Origin: Reyranella sp.
GTDB lineage: Bacteria; Pseudomonadota; Alphaproteobacteria; Reyranellales; Reyranellaceae
Length of the DNA stretch: 46,273 nt
NCBI RefSeq assembly: GCF_004296935.1
Contig: NZ_SCVH01000099.1
Location: forward strand, 1-46,273
Direction: 5' to 3'
How positions within the stretch are numbered: position 1 is the first letter of the stretch; each line of letters opens with the position of its first letter. The notes below the pieces were generated by a model. It did not search any database and was not told where the DNA came from. It saw only the letters and a program-made list of their open reading frames with translations. Below, in pieces: positions 22,709 through 31,929 of the stretch. Both the position numbers and the translations under genes were made by a program.

Positions 22709-24316
22709 ATGGCAATCCAGATTTACCCGACTGTGCCCGTCGAAGGACAAGGGGCACAGCCGGAGGCGGAGCCGTGGCCAGTAGATGAGCACACGATCCG
22801 CGTCGACGAGATGTTCGCACGCCAGATCGACACCGAGTTTTCGAGCGGCGTCCGGGCGCTGTTGCACGCTCCCGAGACCGGGATTGCCGCCCAGAGCGGC
22901 GAAGCGGCGCTGGAAGCCATCGCGAGTGCCTTGCCAGCGCTCAATGAGCTGAAGGAACGCACGCTTTCGCAGGCCATGGGCCCGCGCCAGCGCGGTATCT
23001 TCGAACCGCTGATCGAGACGCGGCTCGACTGGGCCGCCGGCACGCTGGGCCGGTTGGCAGAGCGCGCCACGGTCGAAGTCGACGATGCCAGCGTGACTGC
23101 CCGGATCGCCAGCCTGAGACAGGACGCAGCGGCGGCCTGGCACGACCCGGCCCATCTGCGGAGGCTCGGCCGGACCACGGTCGAGGAACTGCGCTACCAG
23201 GGCGAGCGCCGCGGCTGGGAGCCGGCCGAAACCGACGCCAGGGTGCGGGGCAGCCTCTCCGATCTCTATGCCGGCGCGGTCGAGACCGCGATCGGCCAGG
23301 ACGATCTCGACGGTGCCGCGGGGCTCTACGAGCATGCCCGCGCGATCATCGATCCCGAACGCCAGGCCGCAATCAACCGCCGCTTCGTCCGGGCGCGCGA
23401 AGTCGCCGTCTACCGCGACATCGACCGCCACCTGGCCGGTATCCCGATCGAGCCAGCGGGCCCGCCCGGCCTCGAAATCTTCCAGAGCCGCGCGGCCGAA
23501 CTCGCGCCGGACGACGCGAGCAACGAGGTGCAGGTCCGCATCGCCAAAGTCGCCGAACATGCGCATCGCCATGCCGAGCGGCAGTGGAGCCGGCAGCAGG
23601 CCGAGGCAGGCATCGCTGCCTTCGACTGGATCGGGAAGAATCCCGACAGGTCGTTCCTAGCGATTCCACCGGATATCCGCGACTGGCTGGCTGCCGACCA
23701 GTGGCGCGGCCTGGAAGCCTTCTACATCGACGGCCGCCTCAGGACCGATCGCGACCTCTTCGAGCGGCTCGATTGGCAGATGATCTATGAGCCCGACACC
23801 TTCGCAGCCGCCGATCTCAATCGCCATCGTCTGTCGCTGAACGACGCGGACCATGCGCGCTTCGCCGGCGCGCAGAAGGCGATTGTCGAGGGCCGCATCG
23901 AACCGGTCCTCGCACGCTACAACCGTCTACGGCGCGGCATCGATTGGGCGCTCCAAGTCCAAGGTGTCGAAACCGATAGCGCGGAAGCGTCCGAGGCTCG
24001 CGTCGACGCACGCAACCGGCTCGACGGCTTCGATGTGATTGAAGGCAGAGCACCGACTGGCGTCGACATCGACACCATCGTTGCTCAATCCACCGATCCA
24101 GCCGTACCCGGCGGCGGACACCTTGTTCCGGTCGCAGCAGGCGACTTGAAGTGCGTAGGCGGTAGTTGCACGCGTGGCGGTAGCCGGGGGACTACGGGCA
24201 TGTACCACATGGAGGGCAAAAATCTGTGTCGGAGTTGCGCCGTAAAGCAACTCGGTATGGAAAACAGCCCCGCGGATGAGTTGATGAAGACGCTGAAGGA
24301 ATTCGAGAAGCGATGA
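22709..24316 (+). CDS. Phage-associated helical protein with C-terminal zinc-finger-like tail
   Basis: A 535-aa protein with no enzyme motif that I recognise. Residues 1-450 are almost entirely helical, with repeated charged segments (ERQAAINRRFVRAREVAVYRDIDRHLAG and IPPDIRDWLAADQWRGLEAF). This composition is like that of virion or ejection proteins of alphaproteobacterial prophages (family impression, not a verified match). The last 60 residues differ: Gly-rich, with CVGGSC and CRSC cysteine pairs about 25 residues apart, as in a treble-clef zinc finger. A good GAAAGGAGA site precedes ATG 22709. The sudden change in composition suggests a swapped C-terminal domain. Confidence 0.6.
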   Translation: MAIQIYPTVPVEGQGAQPEAEPWPVDEHTIRVDEMFARQIDTEFSSGVRALLHAPETGIAAQSGEAALEAIASALPALNELKERTLSQAMGPRQRGIFEPLIETRLDWAAGTLGRLAERATVEVDDASVTARIASLRQDAAAAWHDPAHLRRLGRTTVEELRYQGERRGWEPAETDARVRGSLSDLYAGAVETAIGQDDLDGAAGLYEHARAIIDPERQAAINRRFVRAREVAVYRDIDRHLAGIPIEPAGPPGLEIFQSRAAELAPDDASNEVQVRIAKVAEHAHRHAERQWSRQQAEAGIAAFDWIGKNPDRSFLAIPPDIRDWLAADQWRGLEAFYIDGRLRTDRDLFERLDWQMIYEPDTFAAADLNRHRLSLNDADHARFAGAQKAIVEGRIEPVLARYNRLRRGIDWALQVQGVETDSAEASEARVDARNRLDGFDVIEGRAPTGVDIDTIVAQSTDPAVPGGGHLVPVAAGDLKCVGGSCTRGGSRGTTGMYHMEGKNLCRSCAVKQLGMENSPADELMKTLKEFEKR

Positions 24317-24383
24317 GGTTGGCATTTCCATATGCAACCTATACGTGCTTTACAGACCGTGGTTCTCGCAGTACGAAGTTGCG

Positions 24384-24734
24384 ATGGCCGAAAAGAGAAT
24401 AGATCTTCAGAAACTCCGACCGGGAGACCTGTTTCATGCCCAGTATCCGGGCGGCCAGACAGTCACCGGGCTCACGCTCGAAGTGACGGCGGCGCGCATC
24501 AGAGGAAGAGATATCACGCGGCAGGAAATACTGGAGATCGATCGAGCGACGGGGGTGTCGATCCCTACGGACGGCGATCCTTGCACGATCTATTCGACGG
24601 AGGCTCTGCCGCCTGATCTCCACGAAGCGATCATTGGGCTGGATCGCAAGTACGGCTCGGGCCGCACGCCGACCGAGGAAGAGAGCAAGCTGACGCTTGC
24701 GGAACGGAAGGCATTGATTTTCATCAATCCTTGA
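24384..24734 (+). CDS. Hypothetical protein (116 aa)
   Basis: A 116-aa soluble acidic protein starting MAEKRIDLQKLRPGDLFHAQYPGG, followed by LTLEVTAARIRGRDITRQEILEIDRATG. The family is unknown. No strong ribosome-binding site is visible at ATG 24384; a GTG at 24345 in the same frame would add 13 residues. It follows the zinc-finger-tailed phage-type gene by 67 bp on the same strand and shares its slightly AT-richer composition, so they probably travel together. A role as an immunity or accessory factor is speculation. Confidence 0.5.
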   Translation: MAEKRIDLQKLRPGDLFHAQYPGGQTVTGLTLEVTAARIRGRDITRQEILEIDRATGVSIPTDGDPCTIYSTEALPPDLHEAIIGLDRKYGSGRTPTEEESKLTLAERKALIFINP

Positions 24735-24807
24735 GTTGGCCGACGTCAAACGAAGGGCGGGCGCAGCAGGCCAAGACCTGAACGGCGCCGCCGCGAGGAA
24801 GACGCGT

Positions 24808-25836
24808 CTACGTTTCCTTCGAACTGACGCCGGCTTCGGCGAAGGTCGCCATGCCGTTGTGACAGGCGGCGGCGGCTTTCAGGATCGGCACGGCGAGCGC
24901 CGCGCCCGAGGCCTCGCCCAGGCGCATATTCAGGTCGAGCAGGGGCTGCTGGTTGATCGCCGCGAGCAGGCGCGTGTGGCCGGGCTCGGCCGAGCGATGG
25001 GCGACCAGGCAGTGGTCGAGGGCGCGGCGGTCGGCGGCATAAAGCACCGCGGCGGCGGCCGTGCAGGCATAGCCGTCGAGCAGCACCGGGATGCGGGCCA
25101 TGCGGGCGGCCACGATGGCGCCGGCGACGGCGGCGAATTCCTCGCCGCCCACCGCCGCGAGGAGGGCGAGCGGATCGCGGGCGGCGAGGGCGTCCTTGTG
25201 ATGGGCGAGCGCCTCGTCGATCACGGCGATCTTGTGGGCCAGCGCCTTGCCGGCGACGCCGGTGCCGGGGCCGGCCCAGTCGGCGCCGCTGCCACCGAAC
25301 AGGGCGGCGCTGAGCGTGGCGGCGGCGGTCGTGTTGGCGATGCCCATTTCGCCCAGGCACAGCACGTCGATGCCGGGCTCCGCCGCCATCATGCCGTAGG
25401 CCATGGCGTTGGCGGCGCGGGCCTCGCTCATGGCCGGACCCTGGGTGAAATCGTCGGTCGGGTGGTCGAGGTCGAGTTCGTAGATGCGGAGGTCGGCGTC
25501 GATGGCGGCGGCGAGCTGGTTGATGGCGGCACCCCCGTTCAGGAAGTTCTTCACCATCTGTTGCGTGACTTCGGGCGGGTAGGCCGAGACGCCGCGTTGG
25601 GCGACGCCGTGGGTGCCGGCAAAGACCGCGATCCGGGGCCGTTCCACGCGCGGGTGGGCGCGGCCCTGCCAGGCGGCCAGCCAGCCCGCGATCTCCTCCA
25701 GGCGGCCGAGCGAGCCCGGCGGCTTGGTGAGCTCGGTCTGGCGGCGCACCACCTCGGTCTGGGCGGCGAGGTCGGGTCCCGGCAATTCGCGCAGGATCCG
25801 GCGCATTTCGTCGAAAGTCGCGGTTGGGGCATTCAT
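24808..25836 (-). CDS. cobT: Nicotinate-nucleotide:dimethylbenzimidazole phosphoribosyltransferase
   Basis: A 342-aa cytoplasmic enzyme that makes alpha-ribazole phosphate, the lower-ligand precursor of cobalamin. Recognisable stretches are TKPPGSLGRLEEIAGWLAAWQG, VFAGTHGVAQRGVSAYPPEVTQQMVKNFLNGGAAIN, LGEMGIANTTAAATLSAALFG and the C-terminal MATFAEAGVS, which holds the catalytic Glu. The length is typical. It is divergent from cobS with only 46 bp between starts, so the two promoters must overlap. No cobalamin riboswitch fits in that gap. Confidence 0.95.
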   Translation of the reverse strand: MNAPTATFDEMRRILRELPGPDLAAQTEVVRRQTELTKPPGSLGRLEEIAGWLAAWQGRAHPRVERPRIAVFAGTHGVAQRGVSAYPPEVTQQMVKNFLNGGAAINQLAAAIDADLRIYELDLDHPTDDFTQGPAMSEARAANAMAYGMMAAEPGIDVLCLGEMGIANTTAAATLSAALFGGSGADWAGPGTGVAGKALAHKIAVIDEALAHHKDALAARDPLALLAAVGGEEFAAVAGAIVAARMARIPVLLDGYACTAAAAVLYAADRRALDHCLVAHRSAEPGHTRLLAAINQQPLLDLNMRLGEASGAALAVPILKAAAACHNGMATFAEAGVSSKET

Positions 25837-25882
25837 TTGGGCGCGGACCCTCCTATATTTGCCTCAACATGACCAGACCCTC

Positions 25883-26692
25883 ATGACCAGTCCCAACGAG
25901 TACCAAGCACCCACGGGCCGGCCCACCTCGTTCGACGAGTGGCTGCAGGCGTTCAAGGAGCAGGTCTCCTTTTTCACCGGGCTCAAGCTCGATGTCGGCC
26001 TGCCGCGCTGGCAGTTGGCCGAGGTGCTGCCGGTGCTGCCGTTCGTTGGGGCGGGCGTCGGCCTCGCCGCCGGGCTTGTGTTCGCGGTCGTTCGGGGTGT
26101 CGCAGGACCGGGCTGGCTCGCCGCCGTGCTCGCGGTCGGCGCGGCCGTGCTGATCACCCGCGCGCTGCACGAGGACGGCCTCGCCGACACCGCCGACGGG
26201 TTGGGCCCGCACGGGCTCGAACCGTCGCGGCGGCTGGAAATCATGCGCGACAGCCGCAACGGCACTTTCGGTGTGCTGGCGATCGCGCTCTCGGTGCTGA
26301 TCAAGGTCGCCTGCCTGGCGCAGTTCGGCGGCGCCACGGGGTTGGTGGTGCTGATCGGGGCGCACGCAGTGTCGCGGGCCGCACTGGCCTATCCGCTGCT
26401 CGCCTTCTCGCCCGTCCATGACAATGGATTGGGCGCGCGGGTCGGCAAGCCCAGCGACAACGACGTCTGGATCGCCATCGGCATCGGCGTGGTGCTGGCC
26501 TTCCTGCTGCTGCTGGGCAAGGGCTTCTTCGTGGCCCTCCTGGCACCTGTTGCCGCCGTCGCCGCGGCCTGGGGCGCCGCGCACTGGATCGCCAAGCGGC
26601 TGGGCGGCTACACCGGCGACACGCTGGGCGCCGTGCAGCAGACGGCGGAGATCGCCTTTCTCGTGGTGGCGGCGCTCCTGATCGCCCGCTAG
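25883..26692 (+). CDS. cobS: Adenosylcobinamide-GDP ribazoletransferase
   Basis: A 269-aa integral membrane enzyme that joins adenosylcobinamide-GDP to alpha-ribazole (phosphate), the last assembly step of cobalamin. Hydrophobic segments span most of the protein, and the signature ITRALHEDGLADTADGLGPHG with its acidic residues is present, followed by LEIMRDSRNGTFGVLAI. ATG 25883 is chosen because the fold starts soon after (FKEQVSFFTGL). It leads the plus-strand set cobS, phosphatase, methyltransferase, cobU. Confidence 0.95.
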   Translation: MTSPNEYQAPTGRPTSFDEWLQAFKEQVSFFTGLKLDVGLPRWQLAEVLPVLPFVGAGVGLAAGLVFAVVRGVAGPGWLAAVLAVGAAVLITRALHEDGLADTADGLGPHGLEPSRRLEIMRDSRNGTFGVLAIALSVLIKVACLAQFGGATGLVVLIGAHAVSRAALAYPLLAFSPVHDNGLGARVGKPSDNDVWIAIGIGVVLAFLLLLGKGFFVALLAPVAAVAAAWGAAHWIAKRLGGYTGDTLGAVQQTAEIAFLVVAALLIAR

Positions 26693-26702
26693 AACCTTCG
26701 GC

Positions 26703-27374
26703 ATGGCAACAGGAGCAAAGGTCACGGGTGCCATCACCCGCTGGTGGTGGGTGCGGCATGCCCCCGTCCCCAATCCCGAGGCGCGCTGCTACGGCCAGTC
26801 CGACAAGGACTGCGACGTCAGCAACGAGGCGCTGTTTCGTCACCAGGCGGCGCTCTTGCCCAAGGGCGCGGTCTGGTATTCGTCCAACCTGCTGCGCGCG
26901 CGCAAGACGGCGGAGCACCTCGCCAAGGCCGGCGCCGAGATGGGCAAGCTGCTGATCGATCCGGCGCTGGCCGAGCAGCATTTTGGCAGCTGGCAGGGCC
27001 TCACCTACACCGAGATCGCCGAGGATCACGGCAGCAACCATCTGTTCTGGCTGGGACCGCCCGAGTTCCGGCCGCCCGGCGGCGAGAGCTTCATCGATCT
27101 CCGCGAGCGCACGGTGTCGAGCATCGAGAAGATCACGGCCGAGCATCGCGGTCGCGACATCGTGGCGACGGCGCACGGCGGCACGATCCGCGCGGCGCTC
27201 AGCCATGCGTTCAACATGCATCCCGAGGCGGCGGTGCGCTTCGAGATCGACAATGTCTCGATCACCCTGATCGAGCATTTCGAGCAGGCCGATCCGGCGC
27301 ATGCCTGGCGCGTGGCCTTCACCAACTACATGCCGCGCGAACTCGTGCTCGCCCACGGCGGGAGCAAGGCATGA
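26703..27374 (+). CDS. Histidine phosphatase family protein (CobC-like alpha-ribazole phosphatase)
   Basis: A 223-aa phosphoglycerate-mutase-like phosphatase. The phosphohistidine motif is VRHAPV, where most relatives have RHG. Other pocket residues are in SSNLLRARKTAEHL, EQHFGSWQG (general acid Glu) and TAHGGTIRAAL (second His). Its place between cobS and cobU suggests removal of the 5' phosphate of alpha-ribazole phosphate; this role is context-based. It starts 10 bp after cobS and overlaps the methyltransferase start as ATGA. Confidence 0.85.
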   Translation: MATGAKVTGAITRWWWVRHAPVPNPEARCYGQSDKDCDVSNEALFRHQAALLPKGAVWYSSNLLRARKTAEHLAKAGAEMGKLLIDPALAEQHFGSWQGLTYTEIAEDHGSNHLFWLGPPEFRPPGGESFIDLRERTVSSIEKITAEHRGRDIVATAHGGTIRAALSHAFNMHPEAAVRFEIDNVSITLIEHFEQADPAHAWRVAFTNYMPRELVLAHGGSKA

Positions 27375-28219
27375 AGACGCCCGCCGAGCTCGCCACCGAG
27401 CAGGCGGCCTACTGGAACGGCCCGGGTGGCAAGGGCTGGTTGGCATCCATCGAGCGCATCGAGCAGGGCATCGGTGATTTCGGCAAGGCGGCGCTGGTGG
27501 CAGCCAACGCTCAGCCGGGCGAGAAGGTGATCGACGTCGGCTGCGGCCTGGGCGGTACGACACGCGCGCTGGCCGAGGCCGTCGGCCCGCAGGGCCGCGT
27601 GCTGGGCGTCGATATTTCCGAGGAGCTGGTCGCCTCGGCGCGGTCGCATCGCGTGCCCAACGCGACCTTCGTGCTGGGCAATGCGGCCACGCATCCGTTC
27701 GAGGCCGCGGGTTACGATCTCGTCTTCTCGCGCTTCGGCGTCATGTTCTTCGGCGATCCGGTGGCGGCGTTCCGGAATTTCCAGCAGGCGCTGAAGCCGA
27801 GTGGCCGCCTGGTCTTCATATGCTGGCGCACGCCGAACGAGAATCCCTGGGGCCTCGTGCCGGTGCGCGCCGCCGCGCCGTTCCTGCCGCCGCTGCCGCG
27901 GCCGGGGCCGGAAGATCCCGGCCAGTTCGCCTTCGGCGACCGCGTGCGCGTGGAACGCATCCTCAAGGAAGCGGGTTTTGGCGCGCTCTCGTTCAAGCCG
28001 CTCGACCAGCTGGTGTTCATGGGCAAGAGCGTCGCCGACATCCTGGCGAGTGCCGGCCGCTTCGGTCCGCTGGCGCGTGCCTTCGCCGATGCCACGCCCG
28101 AGCAGATCGAAAAGGCGAAGGCCGCGATCGCCGAAGCCTTGACGCCGCACGAGACGGCCGAAGGCGTGCGCCTGCCCGGCGCCTGCTGGCTCGTTACCGC
28201 CCGTGCTAGCGCCGGCTGA
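27371..28219 (+). CDS. Class I SAM-dependent methyltransferase
   Basis: A 282-aa methyltransferase with the AdoMet loop VIDVGCGLGGTTRALA, an acidic residue after strand 2 (VLGVDISEELVASAR), and the FSRFGVMFFGDPVAAFRNFQQALKPSGRLVFICW segment typical of UbiE/small-molecule enzymes. It is coupled on both sides (ATGA with the phosphatase, TGATG with cobU), so it is a fixed member of the cob operon. None of the known cobalamin ring methylations is expected at this late stage, so its substrate is unclear. Confidence 0.88.
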   Translation: MKTPAELATEQAAYWNGPGGKGWLASIERIEQGIGDFGKAALVAANAQPGEKVIDVGCGLGGTTRALAEAVGPQGRVLGVDISEELVASARSHRVPNATFVLGNAATHPFEAAGYDLVFSRFGVMFFGDPVAAFRNFQQALKPSGRLVFICWRTPNENPWGLVPVRAAAPFLPPLPRPGPEDPGQFAFGDRVRVERILKEAGFGALSFKPLDQLVFMGKSVADILASAGRFGPLARAFADATPEQIEKAKAAIAEALTPHETAEGVRLPGACWLVTARASAG

Positions 28220-28788
28220 TGGAGCACGTCCCGACCTATGCGCTGCCGCCGGTCAGCCTGGTGCTGGGCGGCGCACGGTCGGGCAAGAGCACGCACGCGG
28301 AGAAGCTGGTGGCGGGCACGCTGTTCGGCGCCTCGCCGCAGCCCGCGGTCTATATCGCCACCGCCGAAGCGGGCGATGTCGAGATGGCGACCCGGATCAT
28401 GGCCCACCGCGCCCGCCGCGGCGGCGGCTGGACCACGATCGAGGAACCGTTGAAGCTCGCTTCAGCGCTCGAGGCGGCGGCGGCGCACGGCCAGCCGGTC
28501 CTGGTGGACTGCCTCACCCTCTGGCTCTCCAACCTCATGCATGCCGGCGCCGACGTCGACGAGGCGACCGACGATCTGGTGCGCGCACTCGACGGCTACG
28601 GCGCTCCGGTGGTGTTCGTCAGCAACGAACTCGGCCTGGGCCTGGTGCCCGAGACTCCGCTCGGCCGCTCCTTCCGCGACGCCATGGGGCGGATGAACAT
28701 GGCTGTGGCTGAACGTGCCGACCGGGTGATTTTCATGGCCGCCGGCCTGCCTCTACTGATGAAGGACCGCCCGGCGCCCCGGTCCTGA
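28219..28788 (+). CDS. cobU: Adenosylcobinamide kinase / adenosylcobinamide-phosphate guanylyltransferase
   Basis: A 189-aa bifunctional enzyme (also named CobP) that phosphorylates adenosylcobinamide and then adds GMP. The P-loop GGARSGKS is at residues 17-24. YIATAEAGDVEMATRIMAHRARRG holds the GMP-accepting His, and VLVDCLTLWLSNLM is the Walker B region. VVFVSNELGLGLVPETPLGRSFRD is also diagnostic. The start shares a base with the methyltransferase stop (TGATG). It supplies the substrate of CobS, so the cluster covers nucleotide-loop assembly. Confidence 0.95.
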   Translation: MEHVPTYALPPVSLVLGGARSGKSTHAEKLVAGTLFGASPQPAVYIATAEAGDVEMATRIMAHRARRGGGWTTIEEPLKLASALEAAAAHGQPVLVDCLTLWLSNLMHAGADVDEATDDLVRALDGYGAPVVFVSNELGLGLVPETPLGRSFRDAMGRMNMAVAERADRVIFMAAGLPLLMKDRPAPRS

Positions 28789-28883
28789 CCGGCCGCAATT
28801 CCGCCGCGAAACATGGTATTATTTAGGCTGTTGAGGCCACCTAGGCGCTTCCCCGGCGTCGGCCGCCAGCCAAGGAGCAGAAA

Positions 28884-29570
28884 ATGAAGCTCGATCGCCG
28901 AACCGTTCTTACGGGCGCCGCGGCCGCGTTCGCCGCCCCGATGATCGTCACCGAGCCCGCCCGGGCCGACGCCAAGCGCCAGTCTCTGGTCGATTCCTGC
29001 CTGGCGAGCGCCACCAAGGTGCTGAGTGGCAAGGACTTCCCCGACGCCGTCAAATTGATGTCCGGCGCCCGGGGCGTGCTGATCATTCCCGAACTCGTGC
29101 AGGGCGGCTTCATCCTGGGCGCAGCCGGCGGGCGCGGCGTTCTGGTCGCGCGCACCAAGCCCCAGGACTGGAGCTATCCGGTGTTCTACGGCATGGGCTC
29201 CGGCAGCATCGGCCTGCAGATCGGTGGCAAGGTCTCGGAGATCGTGTTCATCATCCGGACCGAAAAGGGCCTGCACGCGATTCTCGATCACAAGTTCAAG
29301 TTCGGCGCCGAGGCCGGCGTCACCATGGTGGCGGTGGGCATCGGCCTCGAGGGCGCTTCCACGTCGGCAGGTGGCGCCGACATCGTGGCCTTCTCCAATT
29401 CCGCCGGTCTCTTTGCCGGCGCCTCGATCGAGGGCTCGTACCTCGATGCCGACGGCGACTGGAACGCGCTCTATTACGGCCAGGGCGCCACGGCCAAGGC
29501 GATCGCGCTCGACCGCAAGTTCAGCAATCCCGGCGCCGAGCCGCTGCGGAAATTCCTCGCCAGGTGGTGA
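28884..29570 (+). CDS. SYLF (YSC84/DUF500) domain lipid-binding protein, exported
   Basis: A 228-aa protein with a probable Tat signal (LDRRTVLTGAAAAFAAP) and a SYLF domain over the rest (SGARGVLIIPELVQGGFILGAAGGRG and SYPVFYGMGSGSIGLQIGGKV). SYLF proteins bind phospholipids; bacterial members are periplasmic or outer-membrane-associated and of unclear role. ATG 28884 follows AAGGAG. It is a single gene, convergent with the CoA-transferase genes. Confidence 0.88.
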   Translation: MKLDRRTVLTGAAAAFAAPMIVTEPARADAKRQSLVDSCLASATKVLSGKDFPDAVKLMSGARGVLIIPELVQGGFILGAAGGRGVLVARTKPQDWSYPVFYGMGSGSIGLQIGGKVSEIVFIIRTEKGLHAILDHKFKFGAEAGVTMVAVGIGLEGASTSAGGADIVAFSNSAGLFAGASIEGSYLDADGDWNALYYGQGATAKAIALDRKFSNPGAEPLRKFLARW

Positions 29571-29592
29571 GTCGTCGCGGGTCCCCCCGCGA

Positions 29593-30252
29593 CTAGGCGA
29601 CCTTCAGGCCGGCGTCGATCGAGAGCTTGGCCTTGGTCTTGGCCTTGACCTCCTCGACGGTGACGCCATCGGCGAGTTCGATCAGCGTGACGCCGCCGTC
29701 GCCCTTCTTGTCGACCGCGAAGACGCCGAGTTCCGAGATCACCATGTCGACGACGCGGCGGCCGGTGAGCGGCAGGCTGCATTCCTTCAGGAGTTTGGAA
29801 GCGCCGTCCTTGGAGACATGCTCCATGGTGACGATGACGCGCCGGACGCCGGCCACGAGATCCATCGCGCCACCCATGCCCTTCACCATCTTGCCCGGGA
29901 TCATCCAGTTGGCGAGGTCGCCGTTCTCCGCCACTTCCATGGCGCCCAGGATGGAGAGGTCGATGTGGCCGCCGCGGACCATGGCGAAGCTGTCGGCCGA
30001 GGAGAAGTACGACGTGCCCTTCAGCTCCGTCACGGTCTGCTTGCCGGCATTGATGATGTCGGCGTCGACCTCGTTGTCGAGCGGGAAGGGGCCGACACCC
30101 AGCATGCCGTTCTCGCTCTGCAGCGTGATGTCGACATCCTCGGGCACGTAGTTCGACACCAGGGTCGGAATGCCGATGCCGAGATTGACGTAGTAACCGT
30201 CCTTCAGTTCCTTGGCGGCGCGTGCCGCCATCTGTTCGCGGGTCCAGGCCAT
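29593..30252 (-). CDS. scoB: 3-oxoacid CoA-transferase subunit B
   Basis: A 219-aa beta subunit of succinyl-CoA:3-oxoacid CoA-transferase, used for acetoacetate and ketone-body degradation. The catalytic Glu lies in [12 protein letters not shown]. Further family stretches are [33 protein letters not shown] and [24 protein letters not shown] 30252 follows GGAGACT. It lies 11 bp after the alpha-subunit gene, and together they encode the heteromeric enzyme. The CoA donor could also be another short acyl-CoA. Confidence 0.93.
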   Translation of the reverse strand: MAWTREQMAARAAKELKDGYYVNLGIGIPTLVSNYVPEDVDITLQSENGMLGVGPFPLDNEVDADIINAGKQTVTELKGTSYFSSADSFAMVRGGHIDLSILGAMEVAENGDLANWMIPGKMVKGMGGAMDLVAGVRRVIVTMEHVSKDGASKLLKECSLPLTGRRVVDMVISELGVFAVDKKGDGGVTLIELADGVTVEEVKAKTKAKLSIDAGLKVA

Positions 30253-30263
30253 GTTGGAGTCTC

Positions 30264-30965
30264 CTAAGCCTTGCGAATGGTGCGCTGCTCGATCTGCTTG
30301 TCGTAGGGCGCGCCGCAGAGGATGCGATTGACGAAAATGCCGGGCGTGTGGATGTGGTCGGGATCGAGTTGGCCCACCGGCACCAGTTCCTCGACTTCGG
30401 CGACGCAGATCTTGGCCGCCGTCGCCATCATCGGATTGAAGTTTCGCGCCGCCTTGCGATAGACGAGGTTGCCCGAGGTGTCGCCCTTCCACGCCTTGAC
30501 CAGGGCGAGGTCGCCAACCAGGCCGCGCTCCATGACATATTCCTGGCCGTCGAAGACCTTGGTCTCCTTGCCCTTGGCCACTTCGGTGCCGACGCCGGTC
30601 TTTGTGTAGAAAGCGGGGATGCCCGCGCCGCCGGCGCGGCAGCGTTCGGCCAGCGTGCCCTGCGGGTTGAACTCGATCTCGAGCTTGCCCTCGAGGTAGA
30701 GCTTGGCGAAGGTTTTGTTCTCGCCGACGTAGGACGAGATCATTTTCTTGACCTGACCGGCCTCGAGCAGCAGGCCGAGGCCGGCGCCGTCGATGCCGGC
30801 ATTGTTGCTGACACATGTCAGGTTCTTGACGCCCGCATCGCGCATGGCGTGGATCAGTCTGTCGGGAATGCCGACCAGGCCGAAGCCGCCGCACATCACC
30901 ATCATGCCGTCGTGCAGCACGCCCTCGAGCGCCGACTTCGCGTCTTTGTAGACTTTGTTTGCCAT
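30264..30965 (-). CDS. scoA: 3-oxoacid CoA-transferase subunit A
   Basis: A 233-aa alpha subunit of the CoA-transferase. The signature [17 protein letters not shown] with the glycine-rich CoA loop is near the N-terminus, followed by [30 protein letters not shown] and [16 protein letters not shown]. It is the first gene of the scoA-scoB pair. The 60-bp gap to the EamA pseudogene upstream should hold the promoter. Confidence 0.93.
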   Translation of the reverse strand: MANKVYKDAKSALEGVLHDGMMVMCGGFGLVGIPDRLIHAMRDAGVKNLTCVSNNAGIDGAGLGLLLEAGQVKKMISSYVGENKTFAKLYLEGKLEIEFNPQGTLAERCRAGGAGIPAFYTKTGVGTEVAKGKETKVFDGQEYVMERGLVGDLALVKAWKGDTSGNLVYRKAARNFNPMMATAAKICVAEVEELVPVGQLDPDHIHTPGIFVNRILCGAPYDKQIEQRTIRKA

Positions 30966-31023
30966 ACCCTCGTTCCGTGCAAGAGCCGTACCGTCCGCAT
31001 ATGCGGGACGCCGTCCCGGACTG

Positions 31024-31917
31024 TCAATCGCGGGACCTGTCCAGGATCACGATGGCGATGCCCGCGATCACCAGGGCCGTTCCGATGGCGAGCGGCGCCG
31101 TGACGGTCTCGCCCAGCAGGACGACCGACGAGGCGATGCTGAGCAGGGGCACGCCCAGCATGCTCATCGACCCGATGACCGGCGGCAGGGACCGTCCGAC
31201 CGACACGGCGGCCCAGGTCGCGATCGGACCGGCAAAGGCGCCAATATAGAGCAGCGCCATCCAGAGTTCGCTCTTGCCCGGCTCCAGATAACCCGCGGGC
31301 TCGGCGAGCAGCGCCAGGATCCAGAGCAGGACCGTCGCCACGCTCATTTGCCAGGGCAGCGCATCGAGCGGCGTGAGCTTCCAGCGATGCCGGCGGATGT
31401 GGACGATGGCGATCGCCCAGGTGAAGCCCGCCAGCAACAGCCAGACATGGCCCCAGATGATCGCCTTGTCGTTCCAGTCGAAGCGCAATGGATCGACCAG
31501 CACGACGATCCCCGCGAGGCCGAGCAGGACGCCGGCGACAGCGCGCCAGCCGACCTTCTCGCCGATCAGCAGGGAGAGCGGCACGATCCAGAGTGTCGTG
31601 GTGTAGGCGAGCACGCTCGAACGGCCGGCGGGCAGGCTCTGTACGCCGAGGTTGGAGAAGGCGAAGAAGCAGGAGAGCTACAGCGCGCCCACCGACAGCA
31701 CGATCGGCCAGTCGGCGCGATGCGGCCAGGCCAGTCGTCCGAGGCAGGCCAGCAGGATGAAGGCGGTGGTGGCCGACAGCGTCGCGCGCGCGGCGGCGAA
31801 CCACAGCGGCGTCGACGCCTCCAGGCCGATCTTGATGATCGGCCAGCTAAGGCCAAACAGGATGATGTTGGCGGCGAGCTGCAGCCAAGCTGCGCGGGGA
31901 ATCCGCGCCCCATGCAC
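31024..31917 (-). pseudogene. EamA/DMT-family transporter interrupted by an amber codon
   Basis: The frame encodes about 297 residues of a ten-helix drug/metabolite transporter: N-terminal IPRAAWLQLAANIILFGLSWPIIKIGL, a middle SNLGVQSLPAGRSSVLAYTTTLW, and a C-terminal LGVPLLSIASSVVLLGETV. One in-frame TAG at 31678-31680 interrupts it after WPIVLSVGAL. Both sides are in the same frame with no gap, so a single CAG-to-TAG change is the simplest cause. Internal restart, readthrough or a sequencing error are alternatives. It lies 12 bp downstream of gltB on the same strand. Confidence 0.82.
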
Positions 31918-31929
31918 GGTATGGAGTCC

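Noticed and set aside
25837-25882. Cobalamin riboswitch between cobT and cobS
   Set aside because: The 46-bp gap is too short, and no B12-box-like sequence is present there or ahead of the other cob genes.
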